Numbered from the stretch's first letter, positions 1 to 8,243 are shown. The stretch is 8,465 nucleotides of DNA from Gammaproteobacteria bacterium (GCA_003645555.1 QNFN01000064.1:1-8465); one strand, 5' to 3'. Program-made: numbers and translations. Notes: generated from the sequence alone by a model not told the origin.

Positions 1-683
1 CCGCAGTAAGGACAGAGCGAGTCGACATGGTCATCAGCCACGGCGGTACCGAGACCGCCTTGTGACGCCAGGGCTCCGGTCGGGCAGGCCTGGACACACT
101 CGCCGCAACCGACGCAACTGCTCGACCCCAACGTAGCGCCCTGGTCGAAGACGATGCGGCTGGCGCCACCGCGCATGGCGAAACCGATGACGTCGTTGCC
201 CTGTACCTCGCGGCAGGCACGCAGGCAGCGTGTGCAGTGGATACAGGCGTCGAGGTTGACGCGGATCGCGGGATGGGTGGCGTCAGTGGCTGGCTGGTGA
301 TCGGCGCGTGGAAAGCGTGATTCTGTGATGCCGAGTTCGGTGCTCCAGCGCCGCAACTCGTCGACTCGTAGCAGCGGTTCAGCCGGGGCATCGGCGACCA
401 GCAGTTCGAGGACCAGGCGCTGGGCCTGCCGTGCGCGCGGTGAGGTCGTGCGAACCTGCATGTCGGCTGTTGGCTGGCGACAGCACGCCGCCGCCAGGAC
501 ACGCTCGCCGTCGATCTCGACGACGCAGGCGCGGCAGTTGCCAGCCGGCGTGAGTCCCTCCTGGTGACACAGGTGTGGAATGGCGATGCCGTGGCGTGCA
601 GCCACTTGCAGCAATGTTTCGCCGGGAAGCGCAGCGATGGCCTGGCCATCGAGCGAGAACTGAATCGGTGTCGACTCAGCCAT
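1..683 (-). CDS. fdsA: NAD-dependent formate dehydrogenase, alpha (catalytic) subunit, N-terminal part; runs off the window
   Basis: This is the catalytic subunit that oxidises formate to CO2 at a Mo- or W-bis-pterin centre. Only 227 codons are visible. They show an N-terminal [2Fe-2S] ferredoxin domain (C39, C50, C53 and C67 or C68), then two ferredoxin-type [4Fe-4S] motifs (C147/C150/C153/C157 and C190/C193/C196/C200), then CPYCG from C224, the start of the [4Fe-4S] motif that opens molybdopterin oxidoreductase domains. That last motif separates it from HoxU-type hydrogenase subunits, which end at this point. Residues 69-146 contain no cysteine, so the His-Cys3 cluster site of NuoG-like proteins is absent. 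The ATG at 681-683 overlaps the upstream gene by 8 bp (ATGGCTGA), which suggests translational coupling; the ribosome site before it (GACGAG) is weak. Complete relatives are roughly 950 residues, so most of the gene lies outside. Naming varies (fdsA, fdhA, fdh1A). The metal cannot be told from this part. Confidence 0.9.
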   Translation of the reverse strand, partial: MAESTPIQFSLDGQAIAALPGETLLQVAARHGIAIPHLCHQEGLTPAGNCRACVVEIDGERVLAAACCRQPTADMQVRTTSPRARQAQRLVLELLVADAPAEPLLRVDELRRWSTELGITESRFPRADHQPATDATHPAIRVNLDACIHCTRCLRACREVQGNDVIGFAMRGGASRIVFDQGATLGSSSCVGCGECVQACPTGALASQGGLGTAVADDHVDSLCPYC

Positions 684-2331
684 CGATCTCGTCCGGGAAA
701 TGGTCGAGCACGCAGCGCAACGGATTCGGCGCCGCCTGGCCAAGACCGCAGATCGAGGCGTCGGTCATGGTCGTCGCCAACTCTTCGAGCAGGGGCCGGT
801 TCCAGCGTTCGGCCGCCATCAAGGTCACGGCCTTGACCGTGCCGACCCGGCATGGCGTGCACTGGCCGCAGGACTCGTGGGCGAAAAAGCGCATGGCGTT
901 CAGCGCCGCATCGCGCGCACGGTCGTGTTGCGACAGCACGATCACCGCCGCCGAGCCGATGAAGCAACCGTGTTCCTGCAGCACGTCGAAGTCTAGCGGC
1001 AGGTCGGCCAGCGATGCCGGCAGGATGCCGCCCGAGGCGCCGCCGGGAAGATAGCCGTAGAGTTCGTGACCTTCCGCCATACTGCCGCAGAACTCGTCGA
1101 TCAATTCGCGGACGCTGATCCCGGCCGGTGCCCGGTAGACCCCGGGTCGGGTGACGCGGCCACTAACGGAAAAGGTGCGCAGGCCACGACGTCCGCGGCG
1201 GCCGGGCGGCGCGAACTGCTCGGGTGGCTGTTCCAGCGCGTCGCGAATCCAGTGGAGGGTGTCGAGGTTGTGGACCAGGGTCGGCCGACCGAACAGCCCG
1301 ACCTCGGCAACGTAAGGCGGGCGCAGCCGCGGCATGCCACGTTTGCCCTCGAGTGACTCGAGCATCGCCGACTCCTCGCCACAGATGTAGGCGCCGGCCC
1401 CGCGACGCAGTTCGATATTCGGCAGCGGGACCGGCGGGTCAGCGTGCAGAGCGTCGAGTTCGCGCCGGAGCAGCGCGCGTGCCGCGGCGTACTCGTCGCG
1501 CAGGTAGAGGTAGCCCGTCTCGGCAGCGACCGCGTGGCAGGCGATCAGCAGCCCCTCCAGGAAGCGGTGTGGATCGGTTTCGAGATAGTGGCGGTCCTTG
1601 AACGTGCCGGGTTCGCCCTCGTCGATGTTGATGGCGACCAGTCGTGGGGCGGGCTGTTCGCGGACGATGCGCCACTTGCGTGCCGAGGGGAAACCGGCAC
1701 CGCCGAGGCCGCGCAGGCCGCTCGCGTCGAGCCGCTGGAGTACGGTTTCTACTGACAGGCTGCCATCGGTCACGGCCGCCAGGGCTGTGTACCCACCGGT
1801 AGCGCGGTAGGCGGCGTAGTCGACGGCCACACCGGGCGCGACCGCCTCGGTCAGGCCCTGGTCGATCGTGGCGTGGACCGAAGCTACGTCGGCGTGGGCA
1901 ACGACATGTGTGCCGACCACGGCGACCGGGGCGCTGTCACAGTGGCCAACACACGGTACGCGCTGCAGGCGGACCTCACGTCCAAGTGTCGCGGTGAGTC
2001 GCTCCACCAGCAGCTCAACGCCGGACATGGTGCAGCTCAGGGAGTCGCAGACGCGCACCGTCAGTGTCGGTACTGGCGTCTTGTCATCGGCCGCGAGGTC
2101 GAAATGATGGTAGAAGCTTGCGACTTCGTAGATCTCTGTCTCGGCTAGTCGGAGACGCTCGGCAAGGATGCGCAGGTGACCCGGTCGCAGGGTCGCGAAG
2201 CGGTCGTTGAGCAGGTGCAGGTACTCAAGGAGGCGATCACGGCACAGCGGTTGCTCGCCGGCGAGCAGGCTGTCGATCTCGCTCACGAAGGAGTCGTCGG
2301 TTGCTGCCGGCGAGGAAACTGGGTGGCTCAT
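676..2331 (-). CDS. fdsB: NAD-dependent formate dehydrogenase, NuoE-NuoF fusion (gamma+beta) diaphorase subunit
   Basis: This soluble subunit takes electrons from the formate dehydrogenase alpha subunit and reduces NAD+ at FMN. It is 551 residues long and joins two proteins that are separate in fdsGBA-type operons. Residues about 15-160 form a NuoE/FdsG thioredoxin-like domain with a [2Fe-2S] site at C95, C100, C127 and C131. Residues about 195-545 form a NuoF/FdsB domain. It carries the FMN/NADH-binding stretch GLGGAGFPSARKW at 208-220, NIDEGEPGTFKDR at 235-247, a glycine-rich loop with ICGEESAMLESLEGKRG at 316-332, and the C-terminal [4Fe-4S] site ESCGQCTPC (C488, C491, C494) with C528. The ATG is preceded by GGAGA at good spacing. 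The alpha-subunit gene overlaps its end by 8 bp. The fused form is known from Fdh1B-type enzymes of methylotrophs and related formate dehydrogenases. HoxF of NAD-reducing hydrogenases is a similar fusion, but the molybdopterin motif next door argues against that reading. Confidence 0.92.
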   Translation of the reverse strand: MSHPVSSPAATDDSFVSEIDSLLAGEQPLCRDRLLEYLHLLNDRFATLRPGHLRILAERLRLAETEIYEVASFYHHFDLAADDKTPVPTLTVRVCDSLSCTMSGVELLVERLTATLGREVRLQRVPCVGHCDSAPVAVVGTHVVAHADVASVHATIDQGLTEAVAPGVAVDYAAYRATGGYTALAAVTDGSLSVETVLQRLDASGLRGLGGAGFPSARKWRIVREQPAPRLVAINIDEGEPGTFKDRHYLETDPHRFLEGLLIACHAVAAETGYLYLRDEYAAARALLRRELDALHADPPVPLPNIELRRGAGAYICGEESAMLESLEGKRGMPRLRPPYVAEVGLFGRPTLVHNLDTLHWIRDALEQPPEQFAPPGRRGRRGLRTFSVSGRVTRPGVYRAPAGISVRELIDEFCGSMAEGHELYGYLPGGASGGILPASLADLPLDFDVLQEHGCFIGSAAVIVLSQHDRARDAALNAMRFFAHESCGQCTPCRVGTVKAVTLMAAERWNRPLLEELATTMTDASICGLGQAAPNPLRCVLDHFPDEIDG

Positions 2332-2422
2332 GATTCTCCGATTATCGACGCCCTGGACGGATCAGGCCACCCTGGAAAACGCAGGGCCAATTGCCGGTGG
2401 ATGCGATCCGCAGCACCTGACT

Positions 2423-2491
2423 TGTGGGTCGGGCTTCAGCCCGACGCAATGGTTGACGGCTCACCTTTGTCGGACTGAAGTCCGACCCACA
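2423..2491. repeat. Pair of inverted REP hairpins (REPIN-like)
   Basis: Two 23-bp copies stand in opposite orientation at 2423-2445 and 2469-2491, with 23 bp between them. Each starts, read inward, with TGTGGGTCGG and folds into a 7-bp stem around a TTCA loop: GTCGGGC-TTCA-GCCCGAC in the first, and GTCGGAC-TTCA-GTCCGAC in the second read on the other strand. The two copies differ at only two positions, and these pair with each other in the stem, so the fold is kept. The layout matches repetitive extragenic palindromes mobilised by RAYT (Y1-type) transposases. No RAYT gene is visible here. The pair sits between the livK terminator and the formate dehydrogenase operon. Confidence 0.85.
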
Positions 2492-2527
2492 GAAATCAAC
2501 CGACCCGAAATAGTGGGACAAGAGGTC

Positions 2528-2562
2528 ATAAAAAAGCCCGACCACCTCGCGGTGGCCGGGCT
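2528..2562 (-). terminator. Intrinsic terminator downstream of livK
   Basis: On the minus strand, 20 nt after the livK stop codon, AGCCCGGCCACC pairs with GGTGGTCGGGCT around a GCGA (GNRA-type) loop. The stem is 12 bp and continuous in RNA, with one G-U pair, and is followed by a run of Us (2535-2530). The opposite strand has an A-C mismatch and no U run, so it acts in one direction. It should end transporter transcription before the formate dehydrogenase genes. Confidence 0.93.
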
Positions 2563-2582
2563 GATGTGATGTGCGCCGCGAC

Positions 2583-3680
2583 TCAGAGGTAGTCGTAGGT
2601 GCCGTTGGCCCACTTGTAGAAGACATAGCCGGGAGCAGTTACGTCACCCTTGCCGTCGAAGCCGATGTTGCCGAGCACGGTCTCGAACTTGTTGCCGCGC
2701 AGCGACTTGATCACGGCGTCGGTGTCGGTCGAGCCAGCCTTGGCGACGGCCAGGACCCAAGCCTGGATCGCGCCGTAGGTGTAGAGCGTGTAGCCCTCTG
2801 GCTCGTAGTTCTGGGCCTTGAACTTGGCCACCACCGGGGCGGCGACCGGATTCTTGCGCGGGTCGGGGCTGAAGGTCATCAGCGTACCCTCGCCGGCCGG
2901 ACCGGTGATCTTCCAGTATTCGTCGGTGACCAGCGCGTCTCCGGAGATCAGCAGCACGTCGTAGCTCTGCTCGCGCGCCTGGCGGATCATCAGACCCGCC
3001 TCAGTGTGGTAACCGCCGACATACATGACGTCGACTTTGGCACCTTTCAGCTTCGACACCAGTGCCGAGTAGTCCTTCTCGCCAGCGGTGTAGGCTTCGT
3101 ACATCACTTCGTTGATGCCACGCTTGTTGAGCTGTTTCTTGGTCTCGTCGGCGAGGCCCTTACCGTAGGCGGTCTTGTCATGGAGGATGGCGATCCTCTG
3201 CTTGCCGTGTTTGTCGGCAAGGAAGTTGCCGGCGACCAGGCCCTGCTGGTCATCACGACCGCAGGTGCGGAAGACGTTGTCGCCGCCTTCTTCGGTCAGC
3301 TTCGGGTTGGTGGATGCGGGCGAAATCTGCACGATGCCCTCTTCTTCGTAGACCTTGGATGCCGGGATCGACGAGCCGGAGCAGAAGTGGCCGGCGACGA
3401 AGGCGACGTTGTCGCTGACGAACTTGTTGGCCACGGCCACGGCCTGTTTCGGGTCGCAGGCATCGTCACCGATGGCCAGCTTCAACTTCTGGCCGAGGAC
3501 GCCGCCGGCGGCATTGATGTCGGCAACAGCCATTTCGGCTCCGCGCTGCATCTGCTCGCCAAAAGAGGCGTACTGGCCGGTCATCGGGCCGGCGACGGCG
3601 ATCGTGATCTCCGCGTTGGCGGCACCCGCGATCAGCGTCGTAGCCGCCGCGGCGATAAGAGTTGATTTAAATTTGTTCAT
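2583..3680 (-). CDS. livK: Branched-chain amino acid ABC transporter, periplasmic binding protein LivK/LivJ
   Basis: This secreted protein binds leucine, isoleucine or valine and delivers it to the LivHMGF transporter. The 365-residue precursor has a signal peptide (K3 and K5, hydrophobic core 7-20) with a likely cleavage after ANA at residue 23. The mature part is a type-1 periplasmic binding fold. GDDACDPKQAVAVANKFV at 71-88 and GHFCSGSSIPAS at 97-108 match the E. coli LivJ/LivK block. C75 and C100 correspond to its disulfide pair. Other conserved stretches are SPASTNP at 120-126, FRTCGRDDQQG at 137-147 and VGGYHTEAGLMIRQA at 221-235. The ATG at 3678-3680 is chosen because it begins the signal peptide and follows AGGAG (3693-3697, spacing 12). 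An upstream in-frame ATG would add 18 residues with no signal character. The gene is last in the transporter cluster, with its own possible promoter and a strong terminator. LivJ and LivK cannot be told apart here. Confidence 0.95.
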   Translation of the reverse strand: MNKFKSTLIAAAATTLIAGAANAEITIAVAGPMTGQYASFGEQMQRGAEMAVADINAAGGVLGQKLKLAIGDDACDPKQAVAVANKFVSDNVAFVAGHFCSGSSIPASKVYEEEGIVQISPASTNPKLTEEGGDNVFRTCGRDDQQGLVAGNFLADKHGKQRIAILHDKTAYGKGLADETKKQLNKRGINEVMYEAYTAGEKDYSALVSKLKGAKVDVMYVGGYHTEAGLMIRQAREQSYDVLLISGDALVTDEYWKITGPAGEGTLMTFSPDPRKNPVAAPVVAKFKAQNYEPEGYTLYTYGAIQAWVLAVAKAGSTDTDAVIKSLRGNKFETVLGNIGFDGKGDVTAPGYVFYKWANGTYDYL

Positions 3681-3756
3681 TGCTGTTGGTTTCTCCTGAA
3701 GGGAGCCTCTTGGTGGTGGAAAGCCGCAGGCCATGGGTGCTGCGGACAGGGGATCG

Positions 3757-3785
3757 AATCTATCTCACCCGGAAGAGGGCAGCAA
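3757..3785 (-). promoter_or_regulatory. Possible sigma-70 promoter for livK
   Basis: On the minus strand, TTGCTG (3785-3780) and TAGATT (3762-3757) are separated by 17 bp, each matching 4 of 6 consensus bases. Transcription from here would give a leader of about 70 nt before the livK ATG. A separate promoter would fit the need for far more binding protein than permease. The match is modest, and the -10 lies next to an inverted repeat, so this is a suggestion only. Confidence 0.3.
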
Positions 3786-3803
3786 TTCGGCGGCGCTTCC
3801 GGG
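3768..3803. repeat. Inverted repeat in the spacer before livK
   Basis: CCCGGAAG at 3768-3775 and CTTCCGGG at 3796-3803 are perfect 8-bp inverted arms with 20 bp between them. On the minus strand no U run follows, so it is not a standard terminator. It could be a partial stop or mRNA-protecting hairpin that sets the livK dosage, or a binding site over the possible promoter. A smaller hairpin, CGGAC-CATT-GTCCG, lies at 3831-3844 just after the stop codon of the preceding gene. Confidence 0.5.
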
Positions 3804-3847
3804 AGACGGGGCGTCAGGTAGGCACGTCGGCGGACCATTGTCCGGGG

Positions 3848-4201
3848 TCAGGCCGACTCACCGCTGATCGAGCGCAGAGTGAAGAGACCGCGGCGACGGT
3901 AGATCCATGGATACTGTTTGACCAGCGCACTGATGCGATTGAAACGGAAGCTGACCAGGGCGATGGTGACCAGCACCGTGGTGTCGATCAGGTAGCCTGA
4001 CAGCGAGAGCAACTCACCCTGGAACAGGCCGAAGGTGAGGAAGCGGTCGGCAAGTCCAAGCAGGAGGCAGTAGATCGCCACGTGCCAGGCCGGCTTCCAG
4101 GTGATCGCCAGTGCCCGGCCGGTCACCCAGGCAATGAATCCGACAATGACCACCGTCAGGCCGATGAAGACGTTGAGGGAGGTGCCGAGTAGTGCTTCCA
4201 T
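3848..4201 (-). CDS. Small three-helix membrane protein of unknown function in the liv cluster (resembles DUF6867)
   Basis: A 117-residue protein with three hydrophobic segments at about 8-28, 38-58 and 68-86. A basic tail with RFNRI, KQYPWIYRRRG and TLRSIS follows, so the C-terminus is probably cytoplasmic. Polar or charged residues lie in or next to the helices (W25, R29, W35, R53, D73). The motif TGRALAITWKPAW around 27-39 and the LIDT segment at 71-74 resemble, from memory, the DUF6867 family that accompanies branched-chain amino acid transporter genes in many proteobacteria. The function is not known to me. The ATG at 4199-4201 lies 26 bp after livF and is preceded by AGGATC about 10 nt away. 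Its place between livF and livK, same strand and close spacing, suggests co-transcription and a possible accessory role. It has no ATPase or substrate-binding motif. Confidence 0.8.
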   Translation of the reverse strand: MEALLGTSLNVFIGLTVVIVGFIAWVTGRALAITWKPAWHVAIYCLLLGLADRFLTFGLFQGELLSLSGYLIDTTVLVTIALVSFRFNRISALVKQYPWIYRRRGLFTLRSISGESA

Positions 4202-4227
4202 CGAAATCTTGATCCTGGGCGTGCCGC

Positions 4228-4938
4228 TCAGTGGCCGCCTTCGAGGTAGGCAGCGCGGATCTCTTCATTGGCCAGCAGTTCCTGCCCGGTCCCGGAGAGC
4301 AGCACCTTGCCGTTGGCCAGTACGTAGCCACGGTGTGCGAGGCGCAGGGCGTGGTAGGCATTCTGCTCGACCAGGAACACGGTCATGTTCTGCTCTTCAT
4401 TGATCTGCTTGATGATGCTGAAAATCTGCTTGACCAGCAGCGGCGCGAGACCGAGCGACGGTTCGTCGAGCAGCAGCAGCTTGGGCCGGCTCATCAGCGC
4501 GCGGCCGATAGCGAGCATCTGTTGTTCGCCACCAGAGAGCGTGCCGCCACGCTGCTCACGGCGCTCGCGCAGCAGCGGGTAGAGCGTGAACACCCGCTCG
4601 AGGTCATCGTCGAAGTGTTTGGGGTCACTGACCGTGGCCCCCATCTGCAGGGTCTCGAACACGGTCATGAACGGGAAGATGCGCCGGCCTTCGGGAGACT
4701 GCGCGATGCCGCTCTTGATGATTTCGTGCGAGGCGCATCGGCTGATGTCGTTGCCCAGGAACTCGATGCGTCCGGAACGCGCCTGAGGGTTGCCGCAGAT
4801 GGTCATCAACAGGGTCGACTTGCCGGCGCCGTTGGCTCCGATCAGCGTGACGATCTCGCCCTCGTTGATCTCAATATCGACACCCTTGAGCGCCTCGATG
4901 TGACCATAGAAAGTGTGGACTCCGGAGATCTTCAGCAC
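4228..4938 (-). CDS. livF: Branched-chain amino acid ABC transporter, ATP-binding protein LivF
   Basis: One of the two ATPases that power branched-chain amino acid uptake. With a GTG start at 4936-4938 the product is 236 residues, nearly the same as E. coli LivF (237). The N-terminus becomes MLKISGVHTFYGHIEALKG, as is usual for the family. Walker A is GANGAGKST at 34-42, the Q-loop Gln is Q80 before SPEGRRIFP, the signature is LSGGEQQ at 134-140, and Walker B is LLLLDEP at 154-160. The H-loop position is Gln (VEQN, Q191), normal for LivF. This start is favoured by GGAGGAG at 4948-4954 with 9-bp spacing, and leaves a 4-bp gap after the livG stop. Longer readings begin at GTG 4992 (254 residues) or ATG 4977, overlap the livG end, have weak ribosome sites, and add a Pro/Ser/Glu-rich leader not expected in the family. 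Confidence 0.95.
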   Translation of the reverse strand: MLKISGVHTFYGHIEALKGVDIEINEGEIVTLIGANGAGKSTLLMTICGNPQARSGRIEFLGNDISRCASHEIIKSGIAQSPEGRRIFPFMTVFETLQMGATVSDPKHFDDDLERVFTLYPLLRERREQRGGTLSGGEQQMLAIGRALMSRPKLLLLDEPSLGLAPLLVKQIFSIIKQINEEQNMTVFLVEQNAYHALRLAHRGYVLANGKVLLSGTGQELLANEEIRAAYLEGGH

Positions 4939-4942
4939 CGCA

Positions 4943-5796
4943 TTAGACTCCTCCGGAGGGGATGTCGGTGTCGTCATCCGACTCTTCTTCACCTAGGTAG
5001 GCGCTGATCACCGCCGGATCGTTGCGGATGAATTCCGGTGTTCCGGAGGAGATCATGCGCCCGTAGTCGAGGACCACGATATGGTCAGAGATGCCCATGA
5101 CTACGCTCATGTCGTGCTCAATCAGTAGCAGCCCGATGCCATGCTCGTCGCGGATGTAAGTCAGCAGTTGGTTTAGCTCCGAGGACTCCTTGGGGTTGAG
5201 CCCGGCGGCCGGTTCGTCGAGGCAGAGCAGCACCGGTTCGGTGCACATGGCACGCGCAATTTCGAGCCGCCTCTGGTCGCCGTAAGGGAGATTGCCGGCA
5301 TTCCAGTCGGCACGCTCGGTCAGGTTGATATGGTCGAGCCAGTAGCGCGCCAGGTCGATGGCTTTTTTCTCGGCGTCACGATACATCGGCAGGCCGAGCA
5401 GGCCGGCGAAAGTAAAGCCCGAGGCGCGCATCAGCTTGTTGTGCTGGGCCAGGATCAGGTTTTCGAGAACCGACATCTCCGGGAACAGGCGGATGTTCTG
5501 GAAGGTGCGCGCGACCCCGGCATGCGCGGGGATGTCGTAGCCTTCCATGCGTTCGAGCAGGAACCGTCCGCGCTGGGGATGGTGCAGCGCCAGGCGGCCC
5601 ACGGTCGGCTTGTAGAATCCGGTCAGGCAGTTGAACAGCGTGGTTTTGCCGGCGCCGTTGGGGCCGATGATGGCCGTGATTTCACGCGGGTTGGCCTCGA
5701 ACGAGACGTCGTTGATGGCGATCAGGCCGCCGAACTGCATGGTCAGGTGCTCGACCGTCAGCAGGGCCTGGGTCCCGGTGTCGTGCATGACCGCGT

Positions 5797-5800
<4 letters not shown>
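4943..5800 (-). CDS. livG: Branched-chain amino acid ABC transporter, ATP-binding protein LivG
   Basis: The second ATPase of the transporter, 285 residues, forming the nucleotide-binding pair with LivF. Walker A is GPNGAGKTT at 46-54, and Q-loop Q101 lies in [10 protein letters not shown]. The signature is the LivG-type variant [14 protein letters not shown] at 171-184, Walker B is VLLCLDEP at 190-197, and the H-loop is IEHD with H229. The stretch 66-94 (with [15 protein letters not shown]) is a few residues longer than in E. coli LivG. The last 15 residues form an acidic tail (EEESDDDTD at 271-279) that is not part of the usual core. The ATG overlaps the livM stop as ATGA. AAGG lies about 12 nt before it. 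The tail is encoded just where the livF ribosome site sits, so its final codons also carry that signal. Confidence 0.95.
4948..4954 (-). promoter_or_regulatory. Strong ribosome binding site that decides the livF start
   Basis: GGAGGAG on the minus strand lies inside the last codons of livG, 9 nt before GTG at 4936-4938. It is the strongest Shine-Dalgarno match I noticed in the window. It supports the short 236-residue LivF over the longer readings. The ATG in the TAATG that overlaps the livG stop is at 4942-4944 and is out of frame with LivF. Confidence 0.8.
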
Positions 5801-7290
<1,490 letters not shown>

Positions 7291-7293
7291 CGG

Positions 7294-8208
7294 TCAGACT
7301 TTTTCCACGTCGGGTTTTCCGAGCAGTCCCGTGGGCCGGAAGATCAGTACCAGCACCAGGATCGCGAAGGCGGCAACGTCCTTGTACTCGACGGTGAAAT
7401 AGGCTGACCAGAACGCTTCGATCAGGCCGATCAGCAGGCCGCCGAGCATGGCTCCGGGCAGCGAGCCGATGCCACCGAGCACCGCTGCGGTGAACGCCTT
7501 CACCCCGGCGAGAAAACCGATGTAGAAGTCGATCACACCGTAGTTGAGCAGGAAGATCAGGCCGGCGACCGAGGCCAGTGTCGCGCCCATGACGAAGGTC
7601 AGCGAGATGGTGCGGTCGACGTTGATGCCGATCAGTCCCGCCATGCCGAGATCTTGCTGGCAGGCACGCTGGGCGCGGCCGAGCGCGGTCTTGTTGATCA
7701 GGTAGGTGAAGGCGAGCATCAGCACGATGGTGAGCACGATGATGAACAATTGCAGGTAACTGAGCGTGACCACGAAATCGCCGCCCTCGAGGAAACGGAA
7801 GCCACCGCTGATCAGCGGTTGCAGTGGTTTGACCCGCGCGCCCTGCAGCAACTGAACGTAATTCTGCAGGAAGATCGACATGCCGATCGCAGTGATCAGA
7901 GCGGCGAGCCGTGGCGAGTTGCGCAACGGTCGGTAAGCGACTCGTTCCAGCGCCCAGCCGTAGACCGAGGTCAGGATCGTGGTCGCCAGCAGCATGATCA
8001 CCAGGGCCAGGGGGATCCAGCCGATGCCGAGCAGGCTGAGCACCATGAAGGTGATGATCGAGATGAAAGCGCCGATCATGAAAATCTCGCCGTGGGCGAA
8101 ATTGATCATGCCGATGATGCCGTAGACCATCGTGTAACCGATGGCGATCAGCGCGTAGATCATGCCCAGCGAGACGCCGTTGATCAGCTGCTGCAGAAAG
8201 TAACCCAT
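7294..8208 (-). CDS. livH: Branched-chain amino acid ABC transporter, permease LivH
   Basis: An inner-membrane permease of 304 residues, close to E. coli LivH (308), forming a heterodimeric channel with LivM. Typical motifs are the N-terminal LINGVSLGMIYALIAIGYTM at 8-27, YGIIGMINFAHGEIFMIGAF at 29-48, ERVAYRPLR at 88-96, the cytoplasmic coupling loop GRAQRACQQDLGMAGLIGIN at 177-196, FTAAVLGGIGSLPGAMLGGL at 239-258 and the closing FRPTGLLGK at 290-298. About eight hydrophobic segments can be seen. It is the first gene of the cluster. The ATG at 8206-8208 follows GAAGG at a long spacing of about 13 nt, so initiation may be modest. A miniature inverted-repeat element ends 35 bp upstream, so the operon promoter lies inside that element, beyond it, or in the short strip between. 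Confidence 0.96.
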   Translation of the reverse strand: MGYFLQQLINGVSLGMIYALIAIGYTMVYGIIGMINFAHGEIFMIGAFISIITFMVLSLLGIGWIPLALVIMLLATTILTSVYGWALERVAYRPLRNSPRLAALITAIGMSIFLQNYVQLLQGARVKPLQPLISGGFRFLEGGDFVVTLSYLQLFIIVLTIVLMLAFTYLINKTALGRAQRACQQDLGMAGLIGINVDRTISLTFVMGATLASVAGLIFLLNYGVIDFYIGFLAGVKAFTAAVLGGIGSLPGAMLGGLLIGLIEAFWSAYFTVEYKDVAAFAILVLVLIFRPTGLLGKPDVEKV

Positions 8209-8239
8209 GGAATACTTATTACCTTCACGTCGCGGTCAG

Positions 8240-8243
8240 CTAA
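8240..8243. repeat. Target-site direct repeat, livH-proximal copy (CTAA)
   Basis: CTAA directly abuts the first base of the left terminal inverted repeat. The same four bases follow the right repeat at 8403-8406. A 4-bp CTAA-type duplication is what IS5-group transposases make. Confidence 0.75.

Noticed and set aside
1..2331. NAD-reducing hydrogenase HoxF-HoxU pair
   Set aside because: The NuoE-NuoF fusion and ferredoxin domain would fit, but the second gene continues into CPYCG at codon 224, which is typical of molybdopterin formate dehydrogenases and not of HoxU.
2332..2352. GATAAT just before the formate dehydrogenase start as a -10 box
   Set aside because: It matches 5 of 6 bases, but has no -35 at the right distance and would place the transcript start within the ribosome site.
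2365..2388. Imperfect hairpin (GGCC-CCTG against CAGGGCC) before the formate dehydrogenase operon
   Set aside because: The stem is about 7 bp with a 3-nt bulge, which is common by chance at this GC content.
2423..2491. The REP hairpins as the livK terminator
   Set aside because: They have no U run, and a better terminator with U run lies at 2528-2562, nearer to livK.
2571..3665. A 364-codon open frame on the plus strand opposite livK
   Set aside because: It mirrors livK codon structure in a GC-rich gene, has no recognisable domain, and livK is certain. The same applies to the other long plus-strand frames opposite livF, livG, livM and livH.
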